Position numbers and translations under genes: made by a program
In this document: positions 13,476-24,826 of the stretch, piece by piece
Layout of the letters: each line of letters opens with the position of its first letter
Position numbering within the stretch: position 1 is the first letter of the stretch
Notes under the pieces: model-generated
Database searches by the model: none
Told to the model about the DNA's origin: nothing
The model's input: only the letters and a program-made list of their open reading frames with translations
Assembly: GCA_022702705.1 (NCBI GenBank)
Contig: CM040424.1
Location: 74,398,709-74,462,708, forward strand
Origin: Papilionanthe hookeriana x Papilionanthe teres
Lineage: Eukaryota > Streptophyta > Magnoliopsida > Asparagales > Orchidaceae
Reading direction: 5' to 3'
Length of the DNA stretch: 64,000 bases

Positions 13476-13616
13476 ATGTCTGAGTTTACCCTTTGCGGCT
13501 CTGCCCATTGTAAAATCACTAACCCTGTCTTAGGTAAGAATCAACCACTAGATGCCGACGTGTTATACACATTCGATGGTGGTGGCATTGTCTTCTACTA
13601 CACCTTCTCTTTTTGA
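13476..13616 (+). pseudogene. Unidentified gene-like segment in copy A
   Basis: A 46-codon frame starting MSEFTLCGSAHCKITNPV and containing LYTFDGGGIVFYY. It lies downstream of an AAACCCTAAACTAAG leader-like word (13368-13382). The same frame is open in copy B (55184-55504) with substitutions that mostly keep the reading frame. In A it is cut by about 22 extra bases ending in a stop. It looks like a captured first exon of a plant gene. I do not recognise the parent protein. Confidence 0.35.
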
Positions 13617-13889
13617 TCTACAACAGTAACTTCCTTCTCTCAATCTTACATTTTTCATCTAAGAGTCAAAGATTGTTTGTCATGGACCTATGGTATAGTA
13701 GTTTTTTCAAATTTATTGGTTTGTTCGATTTTCATCTAAGATGTCGTTTATCTTGCTCAATTTTATCGATTTTATTGGATTACTCAGTTTGGTATGGCAT
13801 TAGTGCATTTGTGCCTTAGTGGTGTGTGTGTTGTGAAAAACAGTGGCAATAAATCGAATGACTATAATGATAAATTTGCAAAACATAAA

Positions 13890-16095
13890 TAAGTGGACAC
13901 ACAGATTTACGTGATTTGGTAAATTGTCTAAGTCAACAGAGTTGCAAAGACTTTTATTGTTTTGAAGATTACACAGTCTATCGCCCCAAAGTTTACAAGA
14001 AAAATCTCTCCATCTCTCTCCCTCTCTATCTCTCCCCTTGAGCTACGTGAGAAGAAGAGGCATTCAAACAACCGAGGAGGAAAACCAAAGGAGACAGTAA
14101 TACCATGTGTTTTCAATTCCAACACCTTATGAGTTGAAAGAAATTAGTAAGATGAATATGTAAGAGAGACAATCTTATTTATAATATGTTTTCGAGTCGC
14201 TTCAATAATTTTAGAGAGATTGTAAGGCAAATTGATTTGTCTACAACAAAATCATTGTTCATTGATGTGTCGTCACTTTAACACTAAACATAAAAAAAGT
14301 TAGATTTTTTTTTATTATTATTATAACACAATCTTTATGCATGTGTATCATTTGACGATGATTGAAATTTGTTTGATAAGACTAAATAATTGCTTCAAAA
14401 TTTTCATCGAATAATTGAGCTTTTTTTGGGTTTAACTTATCCTGAAGTAAATATATTTTGTTTAAATGCTAATTTTAAAAAATATTGGATTGATAATTTT
14501 TATCTGGTACTCATTCTATATATAAAATGACAACAATCATGAAGTTAAAATTTGATAAATATTGGATAGACAGTTTTGTGTTATGCTTAATTACTTATAT
14601 TTCGGATTCTAGTATGAAATTGTTCACCATCAACTATTACTAGCCTCAAATTTATTGGATGTTCTAAATGAAAAGAAAGAAAGTGTTAAATAAAAAAATA
14701 TTGAGATGTGTTTTTATTATATGTCAGCGAACAATATGTCGGTAGTGAACAACATGTCGGTAAAGAAGTTAGTGAAGCTTCTATCTCTAGCTCTCAAATT
14801 TGGCATCAATCACAACACAAGGCTGTAATAGTTACTTTATGATTTTGTTGGATTATATGATTTCATAAATTCAGTTGGTTTCTACTTCCACAAAAGTCTG
14901 TCCTCGAGGTATACTTAGAAGAAGATTGTGTTAAATGTCCTGATTCAGAGTTATATATTTAAGAGTAGTGTAAATGTTCGTCATGAAATATGAAACTCTT
15001 TGAAAGATGGCTAAAGATATATTTACTGTTTCAATTACAATAGTTGCAACTAAATTAACATTTACTGCAGGAGCTTGTTTGCTTCATGAGTATAGGAGCT
15101 CAATTTCACCTAAAACATTTTGTGAATTTAGCTCGAATATCGTTAATCACTCAAAAAATTGATTTGAATATTAGCTTGGATCGAGTTCATATCGAATTAA
15201 ACGAACCAAGCTACGAGCCAAAATTTTAGATAAATTTTTTTTCGGGCTAATTTTGAGCCGACCTTAACTTCGCTCCAAATTAGATCTTTAACAACCCTAA
15301 TTACATAAGGGAACAACTTTAAGCATATGTTTTTGTTTTATTTCCGGATGCTCTTACTAAACATTTACAGGAGGATGCACCTTTGTGTATGTTTTTTGCC
15401 GGCGATATCCTTCTTGTGGTGAAGACTAGGGAAAGAGTTTAAGAAAAACTTAAATTATAGAGGTCGATATTGGAGTCTAAAGTCATTCGTTTGAGCAGAT
15501 CAAGAACTGAATACTTGAAATGTAATTTTAGCAGTAGTAGCTATTGTGATAGAGTTACAACGACATGTGATGAAATCATTTAAAAGTTGTGAACGGTCTA
15601 GAATTATCAAGTTTCTTGTTCAAAGTGATGTTGATGTATATGAGGTTGTGATTAATTAGTAGATTTCAAGTTGGTTGGTTGGAACCTACAACATCTCAGC
15701 TCGAACTTATACTGTTTAATATCTTAGCAAGTTAATTTTGTTAAAGATTATTACACGATCGAACATTGACTTTTAATTGACTAAGGCGCATCCCTCTAAA
15801 AGTGTGTCCCACTGTAGCTACACTAGCCCGCTCACAGGTATATTTGTTTCATATTTTTTTCTAAGGTAAAAAGTCTATCGTGAACCCCATACAAATCAAT
15901 AGCTTTACATTTGTAGATAAAATGTGAACAAAATATACTCATAAATGAGTTAGCGTAGCTATGACGACAAATAAGATTAGAGATAAAAATATTGATAATT
16001 GTTCGTCGATTAACGATCTTCAACAACCTTAACAGCCTCAGTAGACTATTAACATTCTGATTTTGAGCTTAACTATTGTCGGCTCTAATAAAATT
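13890..16095. other. Copy-A-specific segment, AT-rich
   Basis: This part is present only in copy A. It has a polypyrimidine patch (14005-14040), GTCGGTA-containing direct repeats near 14726-14765, an AGCTCGA/GAGCCGA-rich patch (15090-15290) and a LINE scrap (15305-15690). A block at about 15785-15960 resembles 16195-16310; both carry CATATTTGTTTCATATTTT-type text, indicating an internal duplication. No gene was recognised. Confidence 0.5.
15305..15690 (+). mobile_element. RTE-type LINE scrap inside copy A
   Basis: Nucleotide similarity to the LINE at positions 45-420 is evident: GGAACAACTTTAAGC, ACATTTACAGGAGGATGCAC, TGGAGTCTAAAG and ATTTTAGCAGTAGTAGCTA all have close counterparts there. The catalytic FADD has decayed to FAGD and the frame contains stops. 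This is a short internal piece of the same family, plus strand. Confidence 0.75.
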
Positions 16096-17707
16096 TAGGT
16101 CAAAATTAAAATTAGTCAATTTTCAAGTAGTAAATGTTTTTCCTATTATGAAAAGTTATTCTGACGGTGTATTTATACTTCATGACATATCTTTCTAATA
16201 TTGTCTGCAACTAGCTACTCTAACCCTATCACGGGCATATTTGTTTCATATTTTGTTTCCAACCGTAATGTCAATCATAGAACTAAATATGCTCGTTGTC
16301 GAAACCCCTTACACTATTAACTGAACATCTGAAAATATGTTCTTAGAAATAAATATTTTATAAAATGTAAAAGTTTTCACTATATATTCTAATGCGAAGA
16401 CTAATTTCCACAGCTGTGATGGAAATTCACTTCAAAAATAGGAATTCATTTTGAAATCTAATATGTGAGTCCCAAATGGAAATTCACATACAAATCTAAA
16501 TTTCATTGCCACAAATCCATTTTGGCAATGCAAATTTAAATTCAAAGTGACTATTCATTAAGACTGTGAAATTAGATTTTACACGTGATAATGCAGTGAA
16601 AACTCTTACAACTTATAAAATTTCTACTTATAAGAATATATTTTCAAGTGTGCAGTCAATCGCATATTGAATTTGTGGAGACGAGTATGCTTGGTGCTAG
16701 TATTCACTTTCCATTTGGAAAATAAAATGCTAAAAAAAAAAAAAAACAATGATCATCTAAGAATTTTTATCCCTACGTGTAGTTTCCTATGGTTAATGGC
16801 GCACAGGCTATCTTATTTTGTTTTCGATCAAATGACTTACACTTAGAATGCTTGTTCATATTTTAGTATGACTTTTGGCTCCATCTTTTTTGTCCTAGTT
16901 GGTTTGGCTTGCATGGCTTGCCTCGTCTTGTTAGGCGAGCCTCCGATCTCATTACAGTGAATTTATCTTTGTTGTACTTTTCTATTCAAGACCATTAAAT
17001 CTCTGTAAGATCAGTGCATACATCTTGTCGACGTATAATTTTTTTACTGATGATCAGTATCAATTTATTTAGTAAGAAGCTATGATGTATGCGTATGTTG
17101 AGGTCATGCGTTAATAGGCAAAGCTAAGATTTATGCTCTTTGAAATATTTCAGTTTGACTCATTTTGACTTTTTGTCTTACCATCAACTTAATGCATAGA
17201 AACAGGGCATTCTAATGATGCAAATGTAATGGCCACAGTCCTTGAGCCATCGTCAAAAAATAAAGTTCAGGTGTTAGATATGAAAATACATACGGAATTG
17301 GGGGGTTTGTTTGTAAATACCCCAAAAGATAAATATTTAAAAAAAATAAATCACATGCATTCTGCACTTGTGCCATGTGCCTCCCCAGCATTCAGAATTC
17401 ATTCCACTTGTCATGCTCTCAGATCCTTCATAATAAATATATTAAAATTTTCATAAAGTTACATACATTTTGAAATTAGGTCATATTTTTAATAAACTAT
17501 GTTTTATGTGCAGTTTCTAATTGAATATTATGTTATTTCTGTTTTCAAGGGGAAAAAAGCACTGGTTATGATATACAAAAAAAAAAAAATCATATTTTGA
17601 ACCAAGGTTTAAACAATGAACATCAACTTATTAAATTTATTTTTAAACAAAATATAAGTTTTTAATATTTAATATAGCTTATTAATCACAAATAATCTTG
17701 TATGGTT

Positions 17708-18275
17708 CGAAGAAATATTACATCAGCACGTAGAGCTACGTGCAGAATCAAATAAAATGATTTCACGTGGAAGTGACAGAAGAATAAAAAAACGGTGTGA
17801 TAGCACGGGAGAATATTCTCTCTGTGTTATTCCACATTATTAAGTGTTATTTTGGTCGTTTTGATGTGTTATTGTGTTATGAGAATATTCTTAGTATTAT
17901 AATAACATAATAACACATCAATAACACTTGAATAAAGCGGAATAACACGGGGAGAATATTTTATATGTTATTTGACCGACAGGAGAATATTCTCCCCGTG
18001 TTATTCAGGTTTATTGTGTGTTATTCATGTGTTATTGTATGTTAGTGTTATGAGAATATTCACTGTGTTATAATAATACAAAAAAATGTCAATAACACAT
18101 CAAAATTACCATAATAACACTTAACAATGCAGAATAACACGACAGAAATATTCTCCCGTGTTACTCCCATGTTACCGTGCAATTTTTTTTATTTTTCTGT
18201 CACTTCTATGTGGAGTTATTTTATTGGACTCTGCACGTAGCTATACATGCGGAGTCCTTATGTAATATTTTTTGA
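17708..18275. mobile_element. Foldback/MITE element with AATAACAC arrays, copy A
   Basis: Starts CGAAGAAATATTACATCA just after TATGGTT and ends in the decayed complement of the same terminus near 18275. Long inverted ends continue inward: TTCACGTGGAAGTGACAG on the left against CTGTCACTTCTATGTGGAGT on the right. The middle is built from many copies of GTGTTATT and its complement AATAACAC, punctuated by GAGAATATTC. There is no coding sequence. It sits at the same place as the 63288-63844 element, so it was in the ancestral repeat before duplication. Confidence 0.7.
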
Positions 18276-18420
18276 ATAGTTCATATACAAGATAAGGGAC
18301 AAATGCTGGAGCGGAATGGAGTGAGCCAGCGAAGCTGAGCAAGCAAGAACGAGTGCAGCAGAGCTCGAGAGCAGAGTGAAGATTTTGTAATTTTGTAATT
18401 ACATGCTATACTCAAGAGTT

Positions 18421-18900
18421 ATATATAAATATATATATCTTGTTTGTCCCCCTAGGCAAATTCTGTATTTTTTTTCTTAAATTAAAAGAAAAGCCTTCGC
18501 ACTGCTCATGAGGACGTAGATATCTTTGCAAACATTATTAAATATTTGTATTTTCTTTTAAATTTGTATCGATTCTCTCATTTCTTTGTTCTAAAATTAT
18601 GAGAAATTTAAAATTTATCCTTTTTATAATATTACTCCAAACTAAACTTATGTCACATATAATATAATAAACAGGGAATATCATGTGATTTTTTGTATTT
18701 GTATATCTAAATTTAATATTTCAATGAATAATAATTTGAAAAATAAAAGAAACTATGTGCTAGATTTGTAAATAGTAATATTCGGCTGCTACAAATCTAT
18801 CTATAACAAAATATTACATAAAAAATATTAAATTTCTGATCATAGATAGATGTCGATGTGTGTGAATTCATGAATTACTGCTTTCTTTTCTCAGCTGCTT
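18421..18900. other. AT-rich intergenic sequence
   Basis: AT-rich DNA with no repeats, genes or RNA genes that I recognise. Confidence 0.6.
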
Positions 18901-19103
18901 TACTTTACCTTTACCTTTCTCACCACACCTCCCCCCCCCCCTCTCTCTCTCTCCACTTTCTGCATATTGTCGTCGGACACCACCTGTCTACCCACAGTCA
19001 CTGATAAAGCTTAAAAATCAGATTTTTTTGGGTCTCCTCTCTCTTAAAGAGGAAGAGAGAAACAGGGGGAGGGTAAAGAAGCAATCTTCAGAAGCATTGC
19101 GTG
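18901..19103 (+). promoter_or_regulatory. Leader region of the small membrane protein gene
   Basis: A pyrimidine patch (C-run followed by CT repeats at about 18928-18953) of the kind found near plant transcription starts, then purine-rich leader sequence up to the ATG at 19104. A TATA-like element cannot be assigned confidently. Confidence 0.4.
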
Positions 19104-19466
19104 ATGATAGAGGAAGGCCGGGGCGGGGCGTCTCCGCCGCATGGTTTTCTACTTCTAGTGGTGGCCGGAGTGCTAGCGGCGGCGCCATTCTTTCTCGGAG
19201 ACGTGGGCGATGCAGTAACGGAAGCCATATCGGATTTGCTTACCCCAGTGGGCCTCCTACTCCTTCCTGTGGTGCTCATTATCCTCATCCGGTTCCTCTC
19301 TTCAGACCGAGCTTATGCTATCTCCGATCTCTTTTCCTTTGGGTCGCCAGACGCCATTCACCGAGCCGGTGGATCCCCCTTAGGCGTCGCCGCCGTTCTC
19401 CTCCTACTTCTCCTTCTTCTCTACTATCGCGTTACCATCTTCTCCGACGATGACGGCGGCGACTGA
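19104..19466 (+). CDS. Small hydrophobic transmembrane protein, 120 aa
   Basis: An intronless frame with a GC content well above its AT-rich flanks, as in many short plant genes. The protein starts MIEEGRGGASPPHG. A first hydrophobic helix follows at about residues 15-30 (FLLLVVAGVLAAAPFFLG), a second at about 47-62 (VGLLLLPVVLIILIRFL), and a third at about 95-108 (leucine run ending LLYYR). It ends in an acidic SDDDGGD tail. The loop SPDAIHRAGGSPLGVA before the last helix resembles uncharacterised plant transmembrane proteins I remember, which have the same three-helix layout. Function is unknown. The ATG at 19104 is the first in-frame start, and a GTG just precedes it. Overlapping frames on both strands are GC-driven shadows. 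Confidence 0.75.
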   Translation: MIEEGRGGASPPHGFLLLVVAGVLAAAPFFLGDVGDAVTEAISDLLTPVGLLLLPVVLIILIRFLSSDRAYAISDLFSFGSPDAIHRAGGSPLGVAAVLLLLLLLLYYRVTIFSDDDGGD

Positions 19467-20665
19467 GACGGATCTGCTGTTTTTTTTTTTCCCGTTTTGC
19501 CCCTGCACAATGGGGGTACTTTTGTTTATATTTTCATGCTTTCAGATCTGATGCTTTGTTTGTGTACATCTATGAGATGCTGATATGGGCAAGATCTTGA
19601 AAAATCTTCCTTTTCTTTGTCGGGTTGGATAATATTTAGTGCTTATTTGGTTGTGCATTTGCTTTCGAGAAGAATGATTTTATTTTCTTTTTTTTTTTTG
19701 GGATTTACTATTACATTGTGTTTGATTGATGGTGTAGTTTTCTGCGTGAGTTAAGAATATAATCTTTTAACCACAAATTTCTTGAAAAAAAAAAGTTGAG
19801 ATGAAATGTTTATAATGTGTATGAGTGGTGGGCAACTGGTAAAACATATTTTTTTATATATCAAGCCTTTAGCATGCACTTAAGGATCTGTTTGAGTCAG
19901 CTGTAGATTATTTATAATCTGTTGTCCTGATAATCTGATAATTTATAGATTATCAGGATAAGTTATAAAGCTGGTTTGCTGGGGAGCTTATTCAGAATAA
20001 TTTATTTATAGCCGTCACAGAATTAATGATCAAACTGCCCCTGAAAATTTATATTAATATGTAAATAATAAAATCCAAAATGAAAAAACAAAAAAATAAA
20101 GTGAAATTATTTGACTAACATGTATAAATGTAAAAATCAAAATTTAGGTGTTAGATATGTAAATACATTTCAATTGGGTGCTATTTTCACCAAAAAAATA
20201 TTCCATCTTCATCTAAAGCGAAAGAAAGTGCTGGTGGAGGAAGAAGAGTTTGTCTGGGAGGTATATTGTGTTGTAGTATTTTTGAAAAATACTATTTTGC
20301 CATTATGTATATAATATATTCTGAATAATTACAGTTTTTAGAATAATTACAATAAAATAACAGATGAAAATAAATAAATAAAATTATTGACTGATTTAAC
20401 ATTTAAATTTTCAAATTTGCATTTCACTCCAAACAATTTAGGATAAATATCTTTTTAAAAACAATCTACATTGCACTTAATTGTCTTCATAAAAATTATT
20501 GTTCGGAGTAAAGAAAAGGATATGAAATGAAATTACTTACTAATCTAAAATCTAAATTTTTATAATTGCACCGATTCATAACAATTTCTGGTGTATATTA
20601 TTTAAAAACAAACAATAATGGAAAATATTGTCTCCGTAAAAAAACATTTTCAAATCGAATAAGAT
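19467..20665. other. Intergenic, AT-rich, with a MITE-like hairpin
   Basis: The 3' UTR of the small gene probably lies in the first 200-300 bases. Around 19895-20010, GATAATCTGATAA and TTATAGATTATCAG form a hairpin after GGATCTGTTTGAGTCAGC, suggesting a small inverted-repeat element. Its right end was not located. Nothing else is recognised up to copy C. Confidence 0.4.
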
Positions 20666-20669
20666 GAGG

Positions 20670-21540
20670 AGAAATGAAGTTTCTGACAGCTTTATACATT
20701 AGTATACTTGAAGTTTATAAATAGAATGAATAATTTGCTTTATCATTATGTGCACTCTAACGCGAATTGAGTTCTAAGAAGGCAAGTGATGATCATTGAG
20801 AGCATTGATGTTTGCAAGCTATGAAAATATCAACATCAACAACATGATCAAAGGCGATTGAGATGGCGGCCTCGTGGTTGGGCATTTGAGCATTTGCTTC
20901 CATGCAAAAAAATTTCATGCTCGAAATGCATCAACCTAAAAAAAAAAAAAAAAAGATGTCAACTTGAATAATGTAGGCATTATTGTCTACAACAAGAACA
21001 TTTGTATCATAAGAAAGACCTGCTTTTGTGCATTAAGAAAAAAAAGACAAATGAGTTAAAAAGAAATATTTAAAAAAGGATAAGTCATAGCTTTGCCTAT
21101 TAATGCATGAATCCAATTTTAGCACATTGTATCAATACTCGTATTTTTTAAACCAATAATATCCATACTCTTCTCACTAAATAAATTGATACTAATTATT
21201 ATTAAAAATTTATACAACAAAAAGATGTATGCATTGATTTTAAGAGATCTAATGCTATTGAAGAGAAACGTACGACGGAGACAAATCCATTGTAATGAGA
21301 TTGTGAGGCGAGCCATACAGGATGAGGCAAGTCATACAAGGCAATTCAAATAGACAAAAAAAAAAAGAGAGCCAAAAGCCATACTAGAAGACAAACAAGT
21401 GTTCCAAGTGCAAGTCATTTGATTGAAAACAAAATAAAATAGCATGCGAGTCATTGGTAGGAGGAAAGCCGACTCGATGTAGTAGTCTATCCTGCAAGGG
21501 AGTCGACACAATGGAAGAGCTAGTTCCATAAGCTATTATT
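20670..21540 (-). repeat. Complex repeat family, partial inverted copy C
   Basis: The reverse complement matches copy B 56290-56740 joined directly to 62065-62385. Shared words include GCATTAATAGGCAAAGCTA, ATCAATTTATTTAGT and ATGTTGATATTTTCAT. It crosses the insertion point of the gypsy-type element without it (TTTCTTATGATACAAATG in copy-B direction), so it is an independent empty site. A poly-A run (20938-20954) interrupts it. Confidence 0.8.
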
Positions 21541-22150
21541 GATCATCCAACAGAGGTCCAAAGGCTCCTCTCAAGATCCTAAAACTTGAATATTACAAAG
21601 GATGGTCAGATCTGGCTTGACTCTTCCCGTCCTCCTATCAAGGTCTCCCCCTTACGGTGGCTTGACTCTCCTCAATTCTTTATTCTCTCAACATTCGGTT
21701 AGTGCGTGCTTCAGGGATCTGTAAAAAACAAATAACTCTTAACCTTCACCGAATATGTTGATCTCTCATTCAAGATTATTTCAACTATTTCCACCCTTTG
21801 AAAAACAACATTAGAAGAGGAAAATTAGTAAATGAGATTCACATCCGTCGAACCTTCTTGCACAGTGGCTCAAACCACAACCTAGGGAGTCAATTGTTTT
21901 GTCGCTTTTACAACAACTAAGCGAGCCTTCTTCTTCATTGTACCAGCAACTAGCACCGCCTCCTTCTTGGCATGGAAGGTGTCAGAGTCTTTCTAATCAA
22001 TCTCGGCCATTGCCTCGAGGGTTTCTAGTTACAACACATTGTTAAAAAGTTCTGGCTCTAGGTATGCTTGGATCGACAGTTTGGTCCTACTTGCTCCAGT
22101 AGTACCCTCGTTGAAGCTTTGGCCTTCAAGTTTGGAGGGGCATCCCCTTA
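21541..22150 (-). other. Coding-like but broken segment, unidentified
   Basis: Read on the minus strand, short pieces look translated (for example a lysine/valine-rich stretch TMKKKARLVVVKATK) but stops interrupt every frame. It could be a decayed retroelement gag or gene fragment. No diagnostic motif was recognised. Confidence 0.3.
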
Positions 22151-22154
22151 TGGG

Positions 22155-22960
22155 ATTATCGCGACCCGGCCTAATATAACCTATATATGTTAATAATTTT
22201 TACTAATTCGAGTTTGTAATAAATATTTAGTCTAATATCTATTTGGAATAATTTTTTTTATCTTCTAATTTTATTACATAGTACCACAAAGTCATCAATA
22301 ATAACATCAAAAGAGAGTTAAATTTACTCAATTTGTTTTTGTATATACATCTAAATCATTTGTTGCTTGAAATAATTATATATATTGATCATGATTTTCC
22401 AATAATACCAAAAAATATATAGAGATCTATCATGAAGTACTATCGGCTTACTCCACAGGAGCATTACCATTCCATATAAACATATTAACACATGAAGTGC
22501 GAGTGAGCATCAGTAGGTTACACGAAACCTATAATTGAAATCAATTTATAAAAATAGAACTATATACATCATTACATCATAATCATCTCATATATGTTAG
22601 ACAATCATAATAACAATTTATATAATTCAAATCACAAAACAAAACTATTATCACACCTATATATCAAAATAAACTTATTGTCGAGTATTTGATCCAAGAT
22701 AATACATAAATTCCCATTGATTAGATGACTTATACAAACATTTGAGTGCCTTGACAATGTCATAATTTAGAGATACTAGACTTATTGAATTCACATCATC
22801 GAGATGGTCAATTTGATTATAATCTTGTCAAATTTAGAATATGTTTAACTTTCCAATTAGATACCTGAAGCTTTAAAAAAAAGACTTAACGAATCAATTT
22901 GGGTTAGATTTGACTTGGGTTGCATAAACTTTGGTGTCATTCTGTTTATCTCATTGAGCC
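22155..22960. other. Possible decayed LTR remnant
   Basis: Begins ATCGCGACCCGGCC, similar to the TGTAACGACCCGG start of Del/Tekay-type gypsy LTRs, and contains a GAGTGAGCATCAGTAGGTTA word of the kind found in such LTRs. No second copy, primer site or coding domain was found, so this is weak. Confidence 0.25.
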
Positions 22961-23811
22961 ACTCCTTTTAATTGACACTTTGCTAAAATCAAAGTTTTGA
23001 TTAATTTTTATTTGAAGTTTCAATGGTACTTGCTCAATAAATTACTTTGATATTTGCACAGTGTCTTGAGATTCATTTCAAAGAATGAAATTTTATTGAT
23101 GGTGTATCAGTTTGTGAGTGTTTGTGGCTTTTTCTCTCTCGTGGGAATGTTGCTTGATTCATCAATTTTTTGCTTAATTTTCTTAACTAGTTGGTTATTT
23201 GGTTTGGTTGCTTGTGTGATTTGTTACATTTGGTCTCATTAAATCTAATATTTTTAATAGGTTCAAATATTTCCTTGATTGTTTTTTTATATGTTTTAAT
23301 GCTTAGTTTTGAGTATTTTGGCATTGAGCAATGATGATTTCCAATTGTACATTGGGACTAATTCATAATTGGAAAATATTAGGTTTTTCTTGATATATTT
23401 CATTTGCCTTAGAGGTTTCATGATGTTTTTCGTATGTTGTATATTTTGAGCTCTTTCTTATTTTTCTTTGATTTTGATTTATGGGATCCATCCTTCTCTT
23501 TAATTTTGAAAATTTTCTTTTCTTTTATCTTTCTAAGATGGTGTTGGCCTTCAAAGGTATTGTTGTTATTGATGTATAGTTGTTGCTCTACTTAGAAGAT
23601 ATCTATTACCTTATGCTTTTCTTCTTTGATCACTAGATAGTCAGTGTAGGTGTTTTTCTCTATTATAGGAGTTTTCTTACACTGGATGATAAATATTTAT
23701 TTCCTAAGATGGGCCTTATTTTTTCTTTATGGGAAGGTGCATGTCTAATTGGCTTGTTGGGTTATTAACTGATGCTTTTTCGTTGCTCAATTGATGCTTG
23801 TAGTCTTGATT

Positions 23812-24455
23812 TCTACTGAAAGTTTGAAGCTTAATAGGTTATTCTTCTTTAAAGGGGGTGTGTTTGGTTTCCATGTGGTTGGTGCGTTTATTTAAACACA
23901 ACCGAGGTTATGTAAAGTTTTACATAACCCATATTTTGCATTTTCTTTCCTTCAATATTGCCTGGCTACCCCGCAGTGTGTATCTATTTGAGTGATCCTC
24001 CTTTGGTTTGCTTTGTAGGGTTTTTTCTTCCTTTGCTTTTTTTCATCATTAGATACCTGTTTCGACAATTGCTAGCATTTTCTTCCTTTGCTTTGCTTCA
24101 CCTTCAGATACTTTCTACTGCAGGTTTTGGGCTGAATAAGTTATTCTTATTTGAAGAGCATTTTTTCTCATCTTGGGTGATCTGTATTTGGGTAGCTTCT
24201 TTGTTGCAGTGTGGTACAAAAACAACTTTGGTGTGTTTGGTTTCTATGGAGTTTGTGCATTTATTTAAATACAACAGAGGTTATGTGAAGATGTTCATAA
24301 ACCACATTTCACATTTTCGTTCCTTCGATTTTACCTTGCTACCTCACAGCTCGTCGCTATTTGAACGATCCCCCTTAAGTTCATTGTGGGGTTTTTTCTT
24401 CCTTTGCTTTTCTTCATCATCTGGTACCCTGTTATGAGGATTGCTAGTGTTTTCT
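23812..24455. repeat. Direct duplication, two diverged units of about 270-340 bp
   Basis: Unit 1 (23812-24085) and unit 2 (24113-24455) share in order: TTCTACTG..., AATAGGTTATTCTT / AATAAGTTATTCTT, GGTGTGTTTGGTTTC, a TTATTTAAA(C/T)ACAAC block, and GGGTTTTTTCTTCCTTTGCT. Unit 2 has an extra insertion near 24160-24230. Long open frames over it are low-complexity Phe/Leu/Ser stretches without conserved motifs, so I do not call genes. The preceding 22960-23810 is T-rich with nothing recognised. Confidence 0.7.
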
Positions 24456-24514
24456 TCATTTGGATTCCTTCATCCTCTGATACTTACTATCGTTTAACTT
24501 TAAATGTTTTTCTC

Positions 24515-24815
24515 AATGGTTTGTGCTCTCTGTCTCGGTGGCTTTGTTCTTTGCGGTTTGTAGTTTGCACATATACCCAAATGCTTTTTATCTGTTCTTT
24601 TGTAAAGTTATTTGGAGAAAATTTCTTTCAGGACTTTCTTTTTTTGATTTGTTGTCTCTGTGTCGGTGAGATTGTTCTTTGTAGTTTGTTCTCTATCTCG
24701 GCTGGTTGCTCTTTGTGGTTTGTTCTCTATCTCGGTTAGGTTGATTATTGTGGTTTGCTCTCTGTCTCATTTGGGTTGCTAATTATAGTTTGTTCTTTGT
24801 CTCAGTTAAGTTGTT
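24515..24815. repeat. Minisatellite of GTTTG-TTCTCTGTCTCGGTT units
   Basis: Diverged tandem units of roughly 30-40 bp carry CTCTGTCTCGGT or CTCTATCTCGGT followed by TTGTTCTTTGCGGTTTG variants. At least six are recognisable. It abuts the TRIM element's left target-site duplication. Confidence 0.7.
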
Positions 24816-24826
24816 TTGTATATGCT

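Larger units (their letters stand above)
12534..18420 (+). repeat. Complex repeat family, copy A
   Basis: Two blocks match copy B almost end to end. 12534-13880 corresponds to 54252-55565, starting at the shared AAAATTCGATGTTTATAAAA word. 16100-17215 corresponds to 55620-56740. A third block, 17255-18420, corresponds to 62840-64000. Copy A has about 2.2 kb (13890-16095) absent from B, including an LINE scrap, and lacks about 0.75 kb that B has after 62085. It shows the uninterrupted insertion site of the gypsy-type element of copy B near 17210 (GGCATTCTAATGATGCAAATG). I cannot name the superfamily. No transposase or RT was read in the shared sequence. Confidence 0.8.

Noticed and set aside
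19028..19453. Overlapping 141-codon frame in another phase of the small membrane protein gene
   Set aside because: Ser/Arg-rich shadow of the real frame, starting before the leader and without family features.
23958..24437. 159-codon Phe/Leu-rich frame resembling a membrane protein
   Set aside because: It runs through the diverged direct duplication and is T-rich in every frame; hydrophobicity follows from base composition.
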